Shown piece by piece: positions 28,017-38,721 of a stretch of 64,000 bases of DNA. Source of the stretch: Paenibacillus endophyticus (GTDB taxonomy: Bacteria > Bacillota > Bacilli > Paenibacillales > Paenibacillaceae); assembly GCF_014192395.1 (NCBI RefSeq), contig NZ_JACHXW010000003.1:1-64000 (forward strand), read 5' to 3'. The stretch's first letter is position 1. The number at the start of each line of letters is the position of its first letter. The translations under genes and the position numbers were made by a program. The notes below the pieces were generated by a model. It was not told the DNA's origin. It saw only the letters and a program-made list of their open reading frames with translations, and did no database searches.

Positions 28017-30098
28017 TTACCAAACCAGCTTAGAAAAATCCGCGATGACGGCAATATCCTCGGCAATGCCTGCAAGGGTAGACAATCGGTTAGCGCGAAC
28101 GGCCTCATCAGGTGCCATGACCATTACATTCTCGAAATACGAATGAATATAAGGCTTCAGTGCTGACAAGGTATGAACGGCTTTGGAAATATCGCCGAGT
28201 GCGATTGCTTCTGTAATCGCCGGGTGCAGCTGGACCCACTTCTCGTGCAAGTCCGTTTCCACCTGTTCGCTGAACAACGCGGAATCCACGTTTTTCGACG
28301 CTGCTTTGGAGCCTAGGTTGCTTACACGGTTGAATTGCTCGACAGTCAGCTTGAATTCATTGCGGTCTTCGCCCGCAGCCAATGCTTGAACAACGCTGGC
28401 ACGCTCAATCGTTGACTTTAAATCTACAAAGCCAGAGGCCATGACCGCGTCAATCACATCATAACGAACCCCTTGCTCGGAAAGTACATTTTTGACTCGA
28501 AGCGCGAAGAAATCCGACAAGTCTTTGCTTATATCTTCAGCAGGGCGTTTCAAGCCGCGGCTCTCGTGGACGGACAAAGCAGCAGCATATAGGTCGTTAA
28601 GATGCAGCTTCAAGCCATGTGACAATATTATCTGAACGATGCCTGCTGCTTGCCTGCGAAGTGCGTAAGGATCCTGCGAGCCGGTCGGAATAATTCCGAT
28701 GGAGAAGCAGCCGACAATCGTATCGATTTTATCAGCCAAGCTGACGATAGCGCCTGTCAATTCCGAGGGAGCCAGATCGCCGGCAAAACGTGGCTGGTAA
28801 TGCTCATTAATGGCTTTCGCCACCGATTGTCGCTCTCCTGCTTTCCGTGCGTAATCTTCGCCCATAATGCCCTGCAGCTCGGGGAATTCATAGACCATTT
28901 GCGAAACCAGATCGAATTTGCAAATATCTGCCGCACGGCTGATATCTTGTGATTGCTGTTCAGCCATCCCCAAATGCTTGCTTATTAGATCGGCCGTAGC
29001 GCGGATGCGCCTTACTTTATCCGCAACTGAGCCCAGCTCCTCATGATAGACGATATTCTCAAGCTTGGACAGAGCATGCTCAATCGTCAGCTTATGGTCT
29101 TCCTCGTAGAAAAACTTCGCATCGGAAAGTCTTGCCCGAAGCACCTTCTCGTTTCCTTTGGCTACGAGTTCTATCGACTTCAGATCACCATTGCGAACCG
29201 TTACAAAAAACGGCTGCAGCTCGCCTTCTCCATTAAATACGGGGAAGTACCGCTGGTGCTCGCGCATGGATGTAATCAACACCTCCTGCGGGATGTTCAG
29301 GAACGCTGGATCGAAACCGCCGAATAGCACGTTCGGATATTCAACCAAGAACAGCACTTCCTCTAGCAAGTCTTCTTTGATGGCAATTTCCCAGCTCTTA
29401 TCTTTGGCAAGCTGGTTGATTTGATCTACGATCAGCGTTTCCCGCTCGCTCACGTCAACGATAACATGCTGGGCACGCAAGCGCTCCACATAAAGCGAGG
29501 GCTCTTGAACGGTTGTTTCCTCGCCAAGAAAACGATGGCCGCGCGTAACGTTGCCGGTTTGTACACCTGTTATCTCAAACGGAATGACATCTTGACCGAA
29601 CAATGCGACAAGCCAGCGAATCGGTCTTACAAACTTAAGCTCATGGCTTCCCCAGCGCATGTTTTTCGGAAAGGACATCGACGTAATCAATGACAGCAAA
29701 CCTTCAGGCAGTACGGCTGCCGTTTGTGTACCGATACTGCTTTTCGTTGCATATACGTATTCCACTCCTGCAAGCTCCTGGAAATACAGCTGCTCAGGCG
29801 GAACGCCTTGGCTGCGTGCAAAGCCGAGCGCCGCTTTACTCCAATTGCCTTGGTCATCCTGGGCAATTTTGCGGGACGGCCCCTTCGCTTCCTCGTTCAT
29901 ATCGGTCTGCTTCTCGGCTACTTCCAGAATGTGAACAGCAATGCGGCGAGGCGTCGCATATACATGAACTGCACCATGCTCAATACGGGAATCCGCAAGC
30001 CACTTCACCGTCTTGTCCTTCAGCTGATTCATCGCACCGCGTACAAAACGGGCAGGTACTTCCTCTAGTCCAATCTCAAGCAACAAATCTTTAGTCAT
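28017..30098 (-). CDS. glyS: Glycyl-tRNA synthetase beta subunit
   Basis: The 693-residue GlyS begins with [14 protein letters not shown], typical of the beta chain of the alpha2-beta2 enzyme, and ends in a helical anticodon-binding domain. It overlaps glyQ by 8 bp and has an AGGAGTGG site within glyQ, so subunit synthesis is coupled. It charges tRNA-Gly together with GlyQ. Confidence 0.98.
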   Translation of the reverse strand: MTKDLLLEIGLEEVPARFVRGAMNQLKDKTVKWLADSRIEHGAVHVYATPRRIAVHILEVAEKQTDMNEEAKGPSRKIAQDDQGNWSKAALGFARSQGVPPEQLYFQELAGVEYVYATKSSIGTQTAAVLPEGLLSLITSMSFPKNMRWGSHELKFVRPIRWLVALFGQDVIPFEITGVQTGNVTRGHRFLGEETTVQEPSLYVERLRAQHVIVDVSERETLIVDQINQLAKDKSWEIAIKEDLLEEVLFLVEYPNVLFGGFDPAFLNIPQEVLITSMREHQRYFPVFNGEGELQPFFVTVRNGDLKSIELVAKGNEKVLRARLSDAKFFYEEDHKLTIEHALSKLENIVYHEELGSVADKVRRIRATADLISKHLGMAEQQSQDISRAADICKFDLVSQMVYEFPELQGIMGEDYARKAGERQSVAKAINEHYQPRFAGDLAPSELTGAIVSLADKIDTIVGCFSIGIIPTGSQDPYALRRQAAGIVQIILSHGLKLHLNDLYAAALSVHESRGLKRPAEDISKDLSDFFALRVKNVLSEQGVRYDVIDAVMASGFVDLKSTIERASVVQALAAGEDRNEFKLTVEQFNRVSNLGSKAASKNVDSALFSEQVETDLHEKWVQLHPAITEAIALGDISKAVHTLSALKPYIHSYFENVMVMAPDEAVRANRLSTLAGIAEDIAVIADFSKLVW

Positions 30099-30978
30099 GC
30101 TGCTCCACTCCTTTCTTCAGCAACGGGAATCCTAGACGTTCTCTCTCCTCGTAGTAAGTCGATGCACAGGCACGCGCCAAATTTCTGACCCTTGTGATGT
30201 AGCCCGTTCTTTCCGTCACGCTGATCGCTCCGCGAGCATCGAGCAGATTGAAGGTATGCGAGCATTTCAACACGTAATCGTAAGCCGGAAATACGAGCTT
30301 ATGCTCCATCGTTTTTTTCGCTTCTTCCTCGTACATATTGAACAACGAAAATAACATAGCCGTATCCGAAGTCTCGAACGTATATTTGGAATGTTCATAT
30401 TCCGGCTGCTTAAAGACGTCTCCGTACGTTACGCCCTCCACCCATTCCAGATCGAACACATTTTCTTTTTCTTGAATGTAGGAAGCAAGACGCTCCATGC
30501 CATAAGTAATCTCAACGGCAACCGGATTCGCGTCAATGCCGCCAACCTGTTGGAAATACGTGAATTGCGTAATTTCCATGCCATCTAGCCACACTTCCCA
30601 GCCTAAGCCCCAAGCACCAAGCGTTGGCGATTCCCAGTTATCCTCAACAAAGCGAATATCATGGTCATTCGCGTCGATGCCGAGCTGCTTCAGACTCTCC
30701 AGATAAAGCTCTTGGATATTGTCTGGCGAAGGCTTCAAAATAACTTGAAATTGATGATGCTGGTACAAGCGATTCGGATTCTCCCCGTAACGACCGTCTG
30801 CCGGGCGGCGGGACGGCTCCACGTAAGCTACATTCCAAGGCTCAGGACCGATGGAACGCAGGAATGTCATGGGATTCATCGTTCCCGCACCCTTCTCTAC
30901 ATCATAAGGCTGCACCAATATACAGTTTTGTTCGGCCCAGAATTGCTGCAATGTCAAAATCATTTTCTGAAAATTCAT
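30091..30978 (-). CDS. glyQ: Glycyl-tRNA synthetase alpha subunit
   Basis: The 295-residue GlyQ carries the catalytic core. Motifs include [37 protein letters not shown] and [14 protein letters not shown] use ATG 30978, preceded by AAGGAGAGGG; the upstream in-frame extension is basic and lies in the T-box region. A glycine T-box leader precedes it. Confidence 0.98.
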   Translation of the reverse strand: MNFQKMILTLQQFWAEQNCILVQPYDVEKGAGTMNPMTFLRSIGPEPWNVAYVEPSRRPADGRYGENPNRLYQHHQFQVILKPSPDNIQELYLESLKQLGIDANDHDIRFVEDNWESPTLGAWGLGWEVWLDGMEITQFTYFQQVGGIDANPVAVEITYGMERLASYIQEKENVFDLEWVEGVTYGDVFKQPEYEHSKYTFETSDTAMLFSLFNMYEEEAKKTMEHKLVFPAYDYVLKCSHTFNLLDARGAISVTERTGYITRVRNLARACASTYYEERERLGFPLLKKGVEQHD

Positions 30979-31046
30979 GACTGACCCTCTCCTTCTTCGT
31001 CTGTTGTAAGTAAACAAGCTAGCCTCACTTAAGGACAGCAGCGCAG

Positions 31047-31276
31047 GTACGCAAAAAACTCCCGTCCCTACGTCTGCTGCCAGACGTAGGGACGAGAGTT
31101 GTAATCCCGCGGTTCCACCCTACTTGGTTAGCCCCTTATGGACAAACCCTCTTTGTTCGATACGGCTCCAGAGTGCCTTTTCATCGCAATGTCCATCCAG
31201 GCTTTCACTTTTCCCGGCTCGCTAAGCTTGTCGACATCAAACGATTACTCTCTCCATCACTGCCCAATATTCATAT
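31047..31276 (-). promoter_or_regulatory. Glycine-specific T-box riboswitch
   Basis: The minus strand holds AGGGTGGAACCGCG (31108-31121), the T-box antiterminator core that pairs with the uncharged tRNA acceptor end. Upstream stem I contains AGAG-AGTA-ATCG and its partner CGAT-GAAAA-GGC-A-CTCT, which places the specifier codon GGC (Gly) at 31175-31177. A terminator hairpin follows. Uncharged tRNA-Gly should favour antitermination and expression of glyQS. The bounds are approximate. Confidence 0.93.
31052..31100 (-). terminator. Regulated terminator of the glycine T-box
   Basis: A strong stem joins AACTCCCGTCCCTACGTCTG with its near-complement around a short loop. Six T follow on the minus strand. 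Its 5' arm lies directly after the T-box antiterminator sequence, as needed for a mutually exclusive fold. Confidence 0.92.
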
Positions 31277-31282
31277 TGCATA

Positions 31283-31311
31283 ATTTTATGCTTCTTTCTG
31301 GCAAATGTCAA
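31283..31311 (-). promoter_or_regulatory. Promoter of the glyQS T-box operon
   Basis: On the minus strand TTGACA (31306-31311) and TAAAAT (31283-31288) are 17 bp apart. Transcription would start near 31276, at the T-box 5' end. Confidence 0.85.
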
Positions 31312-31338
31312 ACGTACTATGGCTTCGGTAGTTAAAGC

Positions 31339-32880
31339 CTAGTGCGTATGAGCGCCTTCCTTCACCGGACTGCTGCCAGCTTGCTTGCCAATAATGTCCT
31401 TCATGCCCGCACGACCCATAAAGAGGACACATACGAGGGCCAGAACGGCTGGAACAAGCGACCAAAGGAATGTTGCCGATACCGAATCAGACAATGCTGC
31501 TACGATTTTGTCCATTACGGCCGGTGGAATCTCAGCTCTTTTCTCCGGCGACAGCAGCTCGCGCGCATTCTCTGTCATTTGGCCAGGGCCTTCTCCTCCG
31601 GCAAATGCTTCGGTCATCCCACTCGTGAAATGATTGCGCTGGATAATTCCAAAAATCGTGATGCCTACCGTCATGCCCAGCGAACGGACGAAAGACATCG
31701 TCGAGGTAGCACTTCCACGTTGACGCATATCGAAGCCATGAATGGACGACATGCCAAGAACAGAGAAAGAGAAGCCAATCCCGAAGCCGGTTAAGAACAT
31801 GTACAGGGAAAGCATAAAACGAGTCGTATCAGGCGTAATCGTCGATAGCAAGAAAATGCCCGCAATAAAAATCACAGCAGATATGATCATTACGTTTCGA
31901 TACGGCATTTTATTAGCAAGAAACCCGCCAAGCTGCGCGGCAAACACGGACCCGAGTGTCATTGGAAGCAGCGTAAGTCCCGCGCTCACCGCCGTACCTC
32001 CGAATACACCCTGGACGAACATCGGAATGTACAGCGCAGCCGTAATGAATGCTGCTCCATAAAACAAGCCGGCACCCGTGCTTGAAGCAAACAAACGCTG
32101 CTTGAACATTTGGAATGAAATAATCGGTTCAGAAGCCTTTGTTTCCACAAACAAGAATATGCCAAGAAGCACAGCAAAGCCAGCAAACAAGCCAATGATT
32201 TGCACCGAATCCCATGCAAACTCTGCGCCTCCAAGCTCAAGCGCGAACATGAGACAAACGATGGAGCCTACGAGCGTTGCAGCTCCCCACCAATCGATTC
32301 TTTGCTTCGAATGCGTAAGTGATTCCTTGTAATAAATAACGATAAAAGCGAGTGCAACCAAACCAATCGGAACATTGATGTAAAAAATCCAGCGCCAGTT
32401 GATGTATTCGGTCAAATAAGCGCCTGCCAGCGGTCCGAACAAGCTGGAGGTACCGAAAACGGCACCGAACAAGCCTCCCATTTTTCCGCGTTTTTCTGCC
32501 GGGAAAATGTCAAATACGATTGCAAAAGCGATCGGCATCATTGCTCCGCCGCCGATGCCCTGTATGGCGCGGTAAATCGTTAGCTGCGTGATCGATTCAG
32601 CCGTTCCGCATAGCACCGAGCCTAGAAGAAACAATGAAATGCCTAATACGAAAAAACGTTTCCTTCCGTACATATCCGACAACTTGCCGAAAATAGGCAT
32701 TCCCGCCATTTCGGTCACAAGATAAGCGGATGTAACCCAGACGTATTTGTCCAAACCGCCAAGGTCGGACACGATGGTCGCCATAGCCGTCGATACGATT
32801 GTATTGTCAATCGACGCGACGAGTATGCCCAGCAAAAGCCCGGCAACAACAAATCCCAGTCTATTTTGTCCTGTAGACAT
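31339..32880 (-). CDS. MFS multidrug exporter, DHA2 (14-helix) type
   Basis: This 513-residue membrane protein has about 14 hydrophobic segments. Features are those of the EmrB/QacA family: motif A (GKLSDMYGRKRFF, about 60-72), LDKYVWVTSAYLV and the motif C-like region GPLAGAYL. It probably exports drugs or toxic metabolites using proton force. No adjacent regulator or EmrA-like adaptor is seen. The ATG follows GGAGGG. It lies between recO and glyQ, where B. subtilis has no such gene, so it is probably an accessory gain. Confidence 0.88.
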   Translation of the reverse strand: MSTGQNRLGFVVAGLLLGILVASIDNTIVSTAMATIVSDLGGLDKYVWVTSAYLVTEMAGMPIFGKLSDMYGRKRFFVLGISLFLLGSVLCGTAESITQLTIYRAIQGIGGGAMMPIAFAIVFDIFPAEKRGKMGGLFGAVFGTSSLFGPLAGAYLTEYINWRWIFYINVPIGLVALAFIVIYYKESLTHSKQRIDWWGAATLVGSIVCLMFALELGGAEFAWDSVQIIGLFAGFAVLLGIFLFVETKASEPIISFQMFKQRLFASSTGAGLFYGAAFITAALYIPMFVQGVFGGTAVSAGLTLLPMTLGSVFAAQLGGFLANKMPYRNVMIISAVIFIAGIFLLSTITPDTTRFMLSLYMFLTGFGIGFSFSVLGMSSIHGFDMRQRGSATSTMSFVRSLGMTVGITIFGIIQRNHFTSGMTEAFAGGEGPGQMTENARELLSPEKRAEIPPAVMDKIVAALSDSVSATFLWSLVPAVLALVCVLFMGRAGMKDIIGKQAGSSPVKEGAHTH

Positions 32881-33033
32881 CAGGTAAATCCCTCCATTAA
32901 GTTACGATTCAAAAAACAACCTAACCCATCATAATGCAAGCCTCATATTTCTGTAAACATGCAAAAGAAGGAGTATTTTCTACGCCTCTAGGCTTAGAAA
33001 TCACCAGTCGCGTCCAGTTGGGCATCAGAAGGC

Positions 33034-33777
33034 TTATAGTAGCTTATCAAGCTGGTCTAGGAAATTTCTGGATTTCAGTTGGAGGCCAAGATGTGTATCC
33101 ATGAGCTTACGCATGCATAGCTTAAGCTCAGCTTTTGTTTCCGGTTTAACCTGAATGGAACCTAGCCGTCTCATGTCCATTCTTCGAAATAGTCGCAACA
33201 GCTTGTAAGCGCCCTCTCCTAGCGGAACGGCATGAGGATCCCGTCCTTTGCATCTGGTGCACAATATCCCCCCGGCATACGGAGATAGCGAGAAAGGACC
33301 TACTACGTTTCCGCAGCTTACGCATTCGTCCATCTCTGGTGCATAACCAGACAAATCCAATATCCGCATCTCGTATAGATGCGATACGATTTGTGCATCT
33401 TTCCCGTCTTGAAGCGCCGTGAAGCAAGCTTTCAACTGCTCGAAATGGAATCCGGTCGCTTCATCGTCCTGCAGCGACCGGTCTGTAAGCTCCGCTGCGT
33501 AGGATGAATACGCGGCCAAATCAAGCTTCTCACGCAAAACATGGTGAGATTCAATAATCTCACCATGGTTCAGCGTTCCAAGTCCGCTGCCTTTAAAGTA
33601 AACAAACTCTCCATATGTAAAAGGTTGTGCGAGCGAGGAATGCTTGCTTTTTATTTTTTTGGCGCCGCGTATCAGTACTCCAGCTTTTCCATTTGTTTTC
33701 GTGAGCAGCGTCACGATTTTGTTGCCTTCACCGTAATCCATACTCCGTATAACAATCCCCTCAACACGATGCAGCAT
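33034..33777 (-). CDS. recO: DNA repair protein RecO
   Basis: The 247-residue RecO begins with an OB fold (MLHRVEGIVIRSMDYGEGNKI) and carries the four-Cys zinc site CVSCG and CTRC in the C-terminal half. It loads RecA on SSB-coated single-stranded DNA with RecR. I use ATG 33777, eight bases after GGGGAGAG; the longer frame has no ribosome site. A hairpin lies just upstream. Confidence 0.96.
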   Translation of the reverse strand: MLHRVEGIVIRSMDYGEGNKIVTLLTKTNGKAGVLIRGAKKIKSKHSSLAQPFTYGEFVYFKGSGLGTLNHGEIIESHHVLREKLDLAAYSSYAAELTDRSLQDDEATGFHFEQLKACFTALQDGKDAQIVSHLYEMRILDLSGYAPEMDECVSCGNVVGPFSLSPYAGGILCTRCKGRDPHAVPLGEGAYKLLRLFRRMDMRRLGSIQVKPETKAELKLCMRKLMDTHLGLQLKSRNFLDQLDKLL

Positions 33778-33802
33778 AATGCAGACTCTCCCCTGAAAGC
33801 AG

Positions 33803-33842
33803 AAACGCAAGCTCGCAGTCCCATGGCTGCGAGCTTACGTTT
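33803..33842. terminator. Hairpin between yqzL and recO
   Basis: AAACG-c-AAGCTCGCAG pairs with CTGCGAGCTT-a-CGTTT around an 8-nt loop. It may end yqzL-era transcripts or act in the recO leader. No good T run follows, so terminator function is uncertain. Confidence 0.45.
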
Positions 33843-33948
33843 AGCGTTTAAAGATCAGCCTCTCAGGCTATGTGAGCCACTGTTAGGCGATCCTCTTGGT
33901 GCCTCTTGTCATTAACAGTTCATACGATAATTCCATTGATGACTCGCT

Positions 33949-34104
33949 CTATATCTCCTCTGCATCTAATGCAGCGAGCTCGTCATCCTCGCTTGCCGTC
34001 GCTTCGGAGCTGCCGTCGGCTCCAAATTGATTCACTTCCTTGTAGAGCATGAAAGACTCGACATCCCCGGTTAACGTAAAATACTTCCACGAAAAATTCC
34101 GCAT
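33949..34104 (-). CDS. yqzL: YqzL family small protein
   Basis: This 51-residue ORF begins MRNFSWKYFTLTGDVESFML and has an acidic tail (EDDELAALDAEEI). It resembles B. subtilis YqzL, which also lies between era and recO. The function is unknown. The ATG has an AAGGGATG site. The position and the F/W-rich start give a firm family call despite the small size. Confidence 0.82.
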   Translation of the reverse strand: MRNFSWKYFTLTGDVESFMLYKEVNQFGADGSSEATASEDDELAALDAEEI

Positions 34105-34204
34105 ACGTATTCATCCCTTTCCGTCCCCTGAAATGCTGCTTCAGACGGTAATAGGATGCGATAAACCGTGCCGATCTATCCTTAACAAATTACGTCATAT
34201 TTGT

Positions 34205-35128
34205 TTAATCGTGTCGATACCCCAGATCCTTCAGCACGCGTTCCTGATTGCGCCAATCTTTTTTCACCTTCACCCACAGCTCCAGATAAATTCGTGATCC
34301 AAGCAGTGCTTCTATATCTTTGCGAGCCTGCTTTCCGACCTCTTTCAGGAGATCGCCTTTTTTGCCGATAATTATGCCTTTTTGCGAATCACGCTCGACA
34401 AAAATAACTGCTCCGATATATACGACGCCATTCTCTTTGACACGCATGTCTTCGATCGTAACCGCGATTGAGTGGGGAATTTCTTCCCTTGTCATATGCA
34501 AGATTTTCTCGCGGATAAGCTCTGAGCATACGAACTGCTCCGGGTGATCCGTAATTTGATCCGCAGGGTAGTATTGCGGTCCTTCCGGCAAATAACGAGA
34601 TAGCTGCTCGAGCAGCGTGTCTACGTTATTGCCCTTTAGAGCGGAAATCGGTATGATCTCAGCAAATTCATGCAGGTCATTATATTGCGTAATCATCGGT
34701 AAAAGCTGCTCCGGCTCCACCTTGTCAATTTTGTTCATGACAAGGAAAACAGGAGTCTTCACCTTTTTAAGCTGCTCGATAATAAATCGGTCACCGCCGC
34801 CAAGTCCCTCAGATGCGTCGATTAGAAATAACGCAGCTTCTACTTCTCTCAGTGCGCTTTCTGCAGTCTGCATCATGTAATTGCCCAGCTTGGATTGCGG
34901 CTTATGAATACCAGGCGTATCCAAAAATACGATTTGGCTGTCGTTCGTCGTATACACACCATGGATTTTGTTGCGGGTCGTTTGCGGCTTATCTGACATA
35001 ATCGCGATCTTTTGTCCGATAAGATGGTTCATAAGCGTAGATTTGCCTACATTCGGACGACCGATAATGGCTACGAAGCCAGATCGGAATTTCTTGCTGT
35101 CACGGTCATTTGATGTTGTTTGATTCAT
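34205..35128 (-). CDS. era: GTPase Era
   Basis: The 307-residue Era has the GTPase motifs GRPNVGKST (G1), DTPG (G3) and NKID (G4). A C-terminal KH domain with [21 protein letters not shown] binds 16S rRNA near its 3' end. It helps mature the small ribosomal subunit. It lies 8 bp downstream of cdd, with a distant GGGGAG site. Confidence 0.98.
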   Translation of the reverse strand: MNQTTSNDRDSKKFRSGFVAIIGRPNVGKSTLMNHLIGQKIAIMSDKPQTTRNKIHGVYTTNDSQIVFLDTPGIHKPQSKLGNYMMQTAESALREVEAALFLIDASEGLGGGDRFIIEQLKKVKTPVFLVMNKIDKVEPEQLLPMITQYNDLHEFAEIIPISALKGNNVDTLLEQLSRYLPEGPQYYPADQITDHPEQFVCSELIREKILHMTREEIPHSIAVTIEDMRVKENGVVYIGAVIFVERDSQKGIIIGKKGDLLKEVGKQARKDIEALLGSRIYLELWVKVKKDWRNQERVLKDLGYRHD

Positions 35129-35136
35129 AAGTTTGT

Positions 35137-35571
35137 TTAACGCTCCCCGTTATCTAATGAAGCCGGTGTAAAGGCACCCGGCAATATGCCTGCTACTGTT
35201 GAAATCGTCCAATCGCCTTTTAAATTACCCATTACAACAGGCATATCCGGCGAACAAAATTCGACTAATACTTGTCGGCATACGCCGCATGGTGCAATCG
35301 GGCCTTCCGTATTGCCAATTACGGCAATCGCTTGGAACTGACCTGGCCGCTTTCCGTCGGAAACGGCCCGAAACATAGCGGTACGCTCAGCGCAGTTGGT
35401 AGGGCTGTATGCCGCATTCTCGATATTGCAGCCATGATGAATGTTCCCTTCATCATCAAGAAGCGCTGCACCAACGCGGAAATTGGAGTAAGGCACGTAT
35501 GCGCGTCCCATTGCTTCTTTTGCCGCATCCAGCAATGCAGTATAGGAATCCGATAATCCTTCGTAAACCAA
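35137..35571 (-). CDS. cdd: Cytidine deaminase
   Basis: The 144-residue enzyme converts cytidine or deoxycytidine to uridine forms. The zinc and catalytic motifs are visible: [18 protein letters not shown] and PCGVCRQVL. The start is TTG 35571, six to seven bases after AGAGG. It sits in the standard dgkA-cdd-era order. Confidence 0.97.
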   Translation of the reverse strand: MVYEGLSDSYTALLDAAKEAMGRAYVPYSNFRVGAALLDDEGNIHHGCNIENAAYSPTNCAERTAMFRAVSDGKRPGQFQAIAVIGNTEGPIAPCGVCRQVLVEFCSPDMPVVMGNLKGDWTISTVAGILPGAFTPASLDNGER

Positions 35572-35601
35572 TCTGATCCTCTCCGTTCTTGTCTCCTTAT
35601 G

Positions 35602-35964
35602 TTATCCGGCCAATAAACGCCATAAGGGCGGCCCAAGGATGAGCAGCCCGATAATTGCTGAGATTGCTGCCGCGAACAAAACGGCTCCAGCCGCTACATC
35701 CTTTGCTACCTTCGCTACCGGATGAATGCTCGGACTAGCCAAATTAACCGCTTGTTCGACAGCCGTATTGATCATTTCCGCACTGATAACGATTGCGATT
35801 ACGAGCAGAATAATGGCCCATTCCAACGGTTTCAGTGAAACGATTAACCCTAGCGTGCATACTATCAGCGCTGCGAACGCATGAAACCGCATGTGGCTTT
35901 GCGTACGCAGCGCAAAGCCGATTCCAGAGAATGCTACTGCTAAGCTTGCCATGAATTTCCTCAT
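35602..35964 (-). CDS. dgkA: Diacylglycerol/undecaprenol kinase family protein
   Basis: The 120-residue membrane kinase has three hydrophobic segments and the catalytic segment EMINTAVEQAVNLASP followed by HPVAKVAKDVAAGAV. In Bacillus the orthologue phosphorylates undecaprenol, feeding the lipid carrier for cell-wall synthesis. It overlaps the ybeY stop as TAATG. Confidence 0.94.
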   Translation of the reverse strand: MRKFMASLAVAFSGIGFALRTQSHMRFHAFAALIVCTLGLIVSLKPLEWAIILLVIAIVISAEMINTAVEQAVNLASPSIHPVAKVAKDVAAGAVLFAAAISAIIGLLILGPPLWRLLAG

Positions 35965-36461
35965 TAACGCGTCAAGCCGGCCTTCTGCAAGATGGCTTCC
36001 TGTTTCGCAGTCATCTCCGCTTCAGTCTCATCATCCTGATGATCATACCCGATTAGGTGGAGGAAGCCGTGGACGAAAAGAAATCCAATCTCACGCTCCA
36101 AGGAATGTCCGTACTCCTCGCTTTGAGCGAGAGCGGTATCCACGCTGATAATGATATCACCCAGCATGCCCGAGATCGGGTCGGCATCCTCTTCGTGCTC
36201 AACCTCAAATATGATATCCAGCTCATCCACGCCTTCTTCTTGCATAGCAAATGACAATACATCCGTTGGCCGGTCGATGCCGCGATATTCTCGGTTAAGC
36301 TCATGAATTTCCTCATCACTCGTGAAGGTTAGCGATACTTCACCATCTGCAATGCCTTCCGATTCCCCAGCCAGCAGAAGCAGTTGCTCTAATTTGGAAA
36401 TCCAAGCATCAGGTATTTCCTGCTTGTCCTGATCATTGCTCCATTCAAGTTGTAAGCTCAT
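35964..36461 (-). CDS. ybeY: Endoribonuclease YbeY (rRNA maturation)
   Basis: The 165-residue zinc-binding protein has the HGFLHLIGYDH motif (His131, His135, His141). It matures 16S rRNA 3' ends and takes part in ribosome quality control. Its ATG overlaps the upstream pgpH stop by 4 bp and its stop overlaps dgkA. Confidence 0.97.
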   Translation of the reverse strand: MSLQLEWSNDQDKQEIPDAWISKLEQLLLLAGESEGIADGEVSLTFTSDEEIHELNREYRGIDRPTDVLSFAMQEEGVDELDIIFEVEHEEDADPISGMLGDIIISVDTALAQSEEYGHSLEREIGFLFVHGFLHLIGYDHQDDETEAEMTAKQEAILQKAGLTR

Positions 36462-38704
36462 GTCAAGCGCTCCTTTGTTTTTACATCTTCCGGATACTCG
36501 ATCCGTGAATGGAATATGCCAATTACGCTTTCTTTCAAGGATTGTGCAATTTTATCGAGTTCCTTCAGCGTTAAATCACATTCATTATATTGATTGTCAT
36601 CGAGCCTGCTTTTTATGATCTTGTGGATCATCGCTTCTACCTGTTCAACCGTAGGGTTTCGCAGACTCCGCACCGCTGCCTCTACGCAATCCGCAATCCC
36701 AACGACAGCCGCTTCTTTCGACTGCGCTTTAGGACCGGGATAACGGAACTCGTCTTCGGTGAAAGCCGGTTCTGCGCCTTGCTCCTCTGCTTGCTTAATC
36801 GCTTTGTAATAGAAAAACTTCAGCGAGGTTGTCCCATGGTGCTGCTCCGCAATATCCCTAATTGGCTTAGGAATATTATGGCCCTTAAGCATGTCGACTC
36901 CATCCCTTGCATGAGCAACGATGATGGATTTGCTAAGCTTCGGATCAATCGTATCATGCGGGTTTTCAATATTGGACTGATTCTCGATAAAATAATTCGG
37001 TCGTTTGGTCTTGCCAATATCATGGTAAAACGAACCCACTCGGCATAGCAGGCCGTCTGCGCCAATCGCTTCCGCCGCCGCTTCTGACAAGTTACCGACC
37101 ATCACGCTGTGGTGATAAGTGCCCGGCGTTTCCGTGAGCAGCTTTCGCAGCAGCGGATGATTCGGATTGGACAACTCAACGAGCTTGAGCGCGGACAATA
37201 TTCCGAATGTAATCTCGAAGAAAGGCATCAAGCCTATGACAAGTACAGCTGTTATTAATCCGCTTGCAAATGCGAAAGCCACGGAGTAAATAAACGGCCC
37301 CCGCTCAAGTTGCTCGGACAGCAGCAGAATCGTGAGCACAGAGAGTGAGCCAAACATGCTGACCATAATGCCTGCCTTCAAAATCGTAGACCGCTGACTC
37401 GCCCGATGAATGGAGAATATTGCGGCAAACGAGACAACAATAATGACAAAACCGTATTGGAAGTCGAAAATTTGATGCTGACCCGTGTTTAATATAATGC
37501 TTCCCATAATCGCGAATAATATAGAGCTGATCATCGCAAGATGCATATCAAGCAGTAGCGTAATCAGCATCGTGCCAAGCGCTGCGGGAGCCAAATAACC
37601 TGCGTATGGCGCAGCGTCCGTTTGCGTCAACGATATAATCTGGATCGTGATAATATTGATGAGGAAGATAAGCCATAGCATCAGCAGCGAAGCATTGTTA
37701 TATTTAGGCTTGATTCCATTAATGCTCCCGGATTGATGCAAGAATGCATAAATCACAACAATAAACATAAGCGACATGATCAACAGGCCAAGCTGCGGCC
37801 AGTAATTTTTCTTGTCCTGAAGCAAAGACGAATCTACTAGAAGCTTATACAATTCAGGCGTGATGGTCTGGCCGCGCTTGACGATAAGCTCTCCCTCTTT
37901 GATAACGACAGGAGGCGTATTTTGCTTGGCCAGCACCTTGGCTTCATCCGTTGCCGCCTTATCGAGAAACTTATTCGGCATAATCGAGAACCTAGCCAGC
38001 TCCTGAACGATTTCCCTGCTCGTCCGGCTGGATAACGAGCTTGCATTCACAAGCTCAGCAACTTGTGTCCGAGCGGTTTCGGCCTCCCTTAACTGCTCGA
38101 CCATTAGCTTACGCACAATATCCCGAGCTACGTCGCGCATCTCGGTTAAGGTTTCTGCTGTAAGGTTAGGCATTTTGTAGAAGGTTTCTTCTGGAATCGT
38201 GTATTGCTGCTCCTTCGCGATCAGTGACATTTCCTCAAGAAGCGTGTCATTATACGTTCCTCTGCCTTTATTGAGCTTGATGAAGGTATCAATATAATCG
38301 GAATAGCGGCCTGGGATCTCATTCCTATAAATGTCAATCTTATTTTGGAGAGTTACTTGATCGTCCAAATTCAATTGCTCGATACGCACGAAAATTTGAT
38401 CGACCAGCATCTCGTTTCGAAGCGGTACGATAGAATAGATGACATCGACTTTCTCTGCAGCATCCTCTTCCGCTTGTCGCGTCGCCTTTTCATCTTTTAT
38501 TTGGAAGGGCGCTTTTATATCCTTCTCACTAACGGCGCCCTCCTCGATATCATAGGTTTCAGGAACGAGGTGCGAAGCTAAGCTGAAATAGAAAAGCAGC
38601 ACAAACATTAACATCAGCACCCAGCGAACGGCTGCACTCTGCTTCCAACCCGCCGTTTTGGACGGCCGCAAGTTTTCCTGTTTTCCGGTCTGGTTCTGGT
38701 TCAT
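36458..38704 (-). CDS. pgpH: PgpH-type 7TM-HD phosphodiesterase (YqfF)
   Basis: The 748-residue membrane protein has one N-terminal segment, an extracellular domain (about 50-300), seven membrane segments and a cytosolic HD domain with the HDIGK motif preceded by YHHSVMVGN. PgpH proteins hydrolyse c-di-AMP, lowering this messenger that controls potassium and wall balance. It precedes ybeY with a 4-bp overlap and follows phoH by 17 bp. Confidence 0.95.
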   Translation of the reverse strand: MNQNQTGKQENLRPSKTAGWKQSAAVRWVLMLMFVLLFYFSLASHLVPETYDIEEGAVSEKDIKAPFQIKDEKATRQAEEDAAEKVDVIYSIVPLRNEMLVDQIFVRIEQLNLDDQVTLQNKIDIYRNEIPGRYSDYIDTFIKLNKGRGTYNDTLLEEMSLIAKEQQYTIPEETFYKMPNLTAETLTEMRDVARDIVRKLMVEQLREAETARTQVAELVNASSLSSRTSREIVQELARFSIMPNKFLDKAATDEAKVLAKQNTPPVVIKEGELIVKRGQTITPELYKLLVDSSLLQDKKNYWPQLGLLIMSLMFIVVIYAFLHQSGSINGIKPKYNNASLLMLWLIFLINIITIQIISLTQTDAAPYAGYLAPAALGTMLITLLLDMHLAMISSILFAIMGSIILNTGQHQIFDFQYGFVIIVVSFAAIFSIHRASQRSTILKAGIMVSMFGSLSVLTILLLSEQLERGPFIYSVAFAFASGLITAVLVIGLMPFFEITFGILSALKLVELSNPNHPLLRKLLTETPGTYHHSVMVGNLSEAAAEAIGADGLLCRVGSFYHDIGKTKRPNYFIENQSNIENPHDTIDPKLSKSIIVAHARDGVDMLKGHNIPKPIRDIAEQHHGTTSLKFFYYKAIKQAEEQGAEPAFTEDEFRYPGPKAQSKEAAVVGIADCVEAAVRSLRNPTVEQVEAMIHKIIKSRLDDNQYNECDLTLKELDKIAQSLKESVIGIFHSRIEYPEDVKTKERLT

Positions 38705-38721
38705 GCAGCGGACATCCCTTT

